Part shown: one piece after another, positions 4,118 through 5,724 of the stretch | How the letters are laid out: each line of letters starts with the position of its first letter | Numbering within the stretch: the stretch's first letter is position 1 | Assembly: GCA_026224995.1 (NCBI GenBank) | Contig: JAMFRX010000637.1 | Coordinates: forward strand, 1-5,724 | DNA from: Puia dinghuensis | GTDB taxonomy: Bacteria > Bacteroidota > Bacteroidia > Chitinophagales > Chitinophagaceae | Length of the DNA: 5,724 nucleotides | Direction of reading: 5' to 3' | Made by a program: the position numbers and the translations under genes | The notes under the pieces: model-generated | The model's database searches: none | What the model saw: the letters and a program-made list of their open reading frames with translations, nothing else | Told to the model about the DNA's origin: nothing

Positions 4118-5724
4118 GGCTTTATGTCGCGCGATCGGGCTACACGGTAGCCATTACCTTCTTCTTTTATGTTGTGTCGCCGGCTCAGACCAAAGTGTCA
4201 GGTGCAACCGAACCCACACATAAAGCGGTCGCCCCGTCGACCGCCGAATTCAAAGACCAGCGCTACAAGGATTCCCTGGAGCAGGCTGAGGCCACCGCAC
4301 CCGATTCCACCAAATTCAAATTGCTTTTTGCCCTTGACCAGGCCTATATTACCAGTAATCCTGCGAAAAGTCTCGCATACGAGAAAGAGCGGCTGGCCGT
4401 CGCGGAGAAACTGCACAATCCCCATTACGAATCGACCGCGTATATCTCCCTAGGCCGCGCCGCCATTTATCTGAACGACATTCCCAATGCGAAGAGCTGG
4501 CTGCAAAAAGGCTATGCGCTGGCGGAAACGGCAAAGGACAGTCCGGGCATGGCGCGGGCCCTCATTAATCTGGGTGCGGTCAGCCAGGCTTCTTCCGATC
4601 AGGCCGCCTCCCTGGATGATTACCTTCGCGCGCTGCGCATCGTCAAAGCGATCAGAGACACCCCGCTCATGAACATCAGCAGTATAAATGTCGGCTCGGT
4701 ATATTTTGCTGAAGGCGATTACGTCAAGGCGGAAGAATATACCCTGCCCGTCCTATCGCAAATCGATTCCACACGTGGCGACTCCCAACAAGGGCCGAAG
4801 GCAATGGAATCGTTAGGAAATATCTATGTCAAAGAGAACAAATTTCCCCTGGCGCGGCAGTATTATCTCAACGGCATCCGACTATATAGCAAGCAACGTA
4901 ATGAACTGGGAATGGCGACCATCTATTCGCACATGCTGAGCCTTTACCTCGACAAGCCGGATTCCGCCCTTTACTTTGCCTTTATGGCCAAGGAGATTTG
5001 GGACCGAACGAATCCGGACTATTTCATGGTCGCGGAAAATCTTGACAACATCGGCGCCATGTACTATACCAAGGCGACGGACTCCCTGCACCCCGCGAAA
5101 GAAAATAAAACCGCCCTGCTCCGGAAGGCCGAACAATACACACTTATTGCGCTGGAATCCAGCAAAAAAACCCATCGTGTCGAAGAACTCATCGGCGAGT
5201 ACGGTCAATTGGCGCAGATCTGCGGCCTCCTGCACGATTACAAGCAGGCGTTCGAGAGTGCCGACAACAGGGCCCGGCTCAATGACTCCCTCTTTTCCCA
5301 GGAGGAGAAGAACAAGCTGGCCACGATGGACGAAAAATACCAGGTCCAGTTGCGCGAGGACCAACTGGCGGCCAACCGGCACACCCTTGCCATCCAGGTC
5401 CGCCAAACCTACTACCTCCTGTCTGGCATCGCTCTCCTGGCAATCATTGGAGCCCTGTTATACTGGCAGAACCGCACCCGGAAAAGACTAAACACGAAGT
5501 TACTCCTGCTCAACGGCCAGCTTGATGAGGCCAACGAGGTAAAGACCCGGTTTGTCGGCATCCTCAACCATGACCTCAGAGCGCCCGTATCCAACCTGAT
5601 CAACATCCTACACCTGCAGAAGGAAGGCGCCGCCCACATGGACGCTTCCACCGCCGCCGGCCACAGCGATCGGATCAAAGCCCAGGCAGAAAACCTCCTG
5701 GAAACCATGGAGGATATGCTGTCC
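4114..5724 (+). CDS. TPR-repeat sensor histidine kinase, 3' end cut by window edge
   Basis: 537 codons are visible, open to the right edge. Residues 1-25 are a signal peptide (hydrophobic VAITFFFYVV, cleavage near SPA-Q). Residues about 40-390 are helical TPR-like repeats, for example ALINLGAVSQASSD near 149, SSINVGSVYFAEGDYVKAEE from about 189, MESLGNIYVKENKFPLARQY near 231, and LIGEYGQLAQICGLLHDYKQ near 359. A charged coiled-coil stretch (about 394-430) leads into one membrane helix (433-451, YYLLSGIALLAIIGALLYW). Then comes a cytoplasmic linker and a HisKA dimerisation domain with the H-box FVGILNHDLRAPVSN, placing the phospho-acceptor at His486. The ATP-binding HATPase_c domain must lie beyond the window. 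The layout means the TPR array senses in the periplasm and signals inward by autophosphorylation, normally passed to a response regulator not visible here. ATG 4114 is chosen because it puts the signal peptide at the N-terminus. Confidence 0.92.
   Translation, partial: MRLYVARSGYTVAITFFFYVVSPAQTKVSGATEPTHKAVAPSTAEFKDQRYKDSLEQAEATAPDSTKFKLLFALDQAYITSNPAKSLAYEKERLAVAEKLHNPHYESTAYISLGRAAIYLNDIPNAKSWLQKGYALAETAKDSPGMARALINLGAVSQASSDQAASLDDYLRALRIVKAIRDTPLMNISSINVGSVYFAEGDYVKAEEYTLPVLSQIDSTRGDSQQGPKAMESLGNIYVKENKFPLARQYYLNGIRLYSKQRNELGMATIYSHMLSLYLDKPDSALYFAFMAKEIWDRTNPDYFMVAENLDNIGAMYYTKATDSLHPAKENKTALLRKAEQYTLIALESSKKTHRVEELIGEYGQLAQICGLLHDYKQAFESADNRARLNDSLFSQEEKNKLATMDEKYQVQLREDQLAANRHTLAIQVRQTYYLLSGIALLAIIGALLYWQNRTRKRLNTKLLLLNGQLDEANEVKTRFVGILNHDLRAPVSNLINILHLQKEGAAHMDASTAAGHSDRIKAQAENLLETMEDMLS

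Noticed and set aside
4882..5406. 174-residue minus-strand frame and similar frames inside the kinase
   Set aside because: They are shadows of the kinase coding strand, which has TPR-like repeats, a membrane helix and an H-box in one continuous frame.

Overview
The window looks like chromosomal DNA from a member of the Bacteroidota, probably the Chitinophagaceae or a close relative. That placement is inferred from three things: the style of the proteins (SurE, the AtpG ends, and a kinase with periplasmic TPR repeats), promoter-like boxes of the Bacteroidota type (TTTG, about 20 bp, then TAnnTTTG), and the lack of strong Shine-Dalgarno sequences. The GC content is moderate. No species can be named from sequence alone.

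Layout. Positions 1-872 (minus) hold almost all of atpG, the F1 ATP synthase gamma subunit, whose last few codons lie beyond the left edge. A 117-bp divergent intergenic region with a promoter-like box on each strand separates it from surE (990-2057, plus), a survival nucleotidase with an unusual basic, low-complexity N-terminal extension of about 100 residues. A small three-helix membrane protein (2054-2350) overlaps the end of surE and is probably co-transcribed.

Positions 2371-2826 hold a tRNA-Gln(UUG) gene with its own promoter and terminator, followed by an imperfect tandem copy of about 184 bp. The second copy keeps only the last part of the tRNA, but has its own perfect terminator hairpin and a conserved 69-bp block. 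This is the least ordinary part of the window. About 190 bp of non-coding DNA follows.

Positions 3013-3618 (minus) encode a secreted cupin with a twin-arginine-type signal peptide and its own likely promoter. Upstream on the same strand, 3784-3936 encodes only a signal peptide plus about 30 residues and looks like the stub of a larger exported protein. The 177-bp gap that follows carries three copies of a CCGAAT motif.

From 4114 to the right edge (plus) runs a sensor histidine kinase: signal peptide, TPR-like periplasmic region, one membrane helix, and a HisKA domain with phospho-acceptor His486. It is cut off before the ATP-binding domain.

The genes do not form one pathway. atpG (energy), surE (nucleotide housekeeping) and the tRNA are core functions. 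The right half (cupin, truncated exported protein, sensor kinase) looks more like accessory, environment-facing content. I see no CRISPR array, transposase, or clear multi-gene novel system. The strongest candidates for something undescribed are the tRNA-linked composite repeat and the SurE extension.
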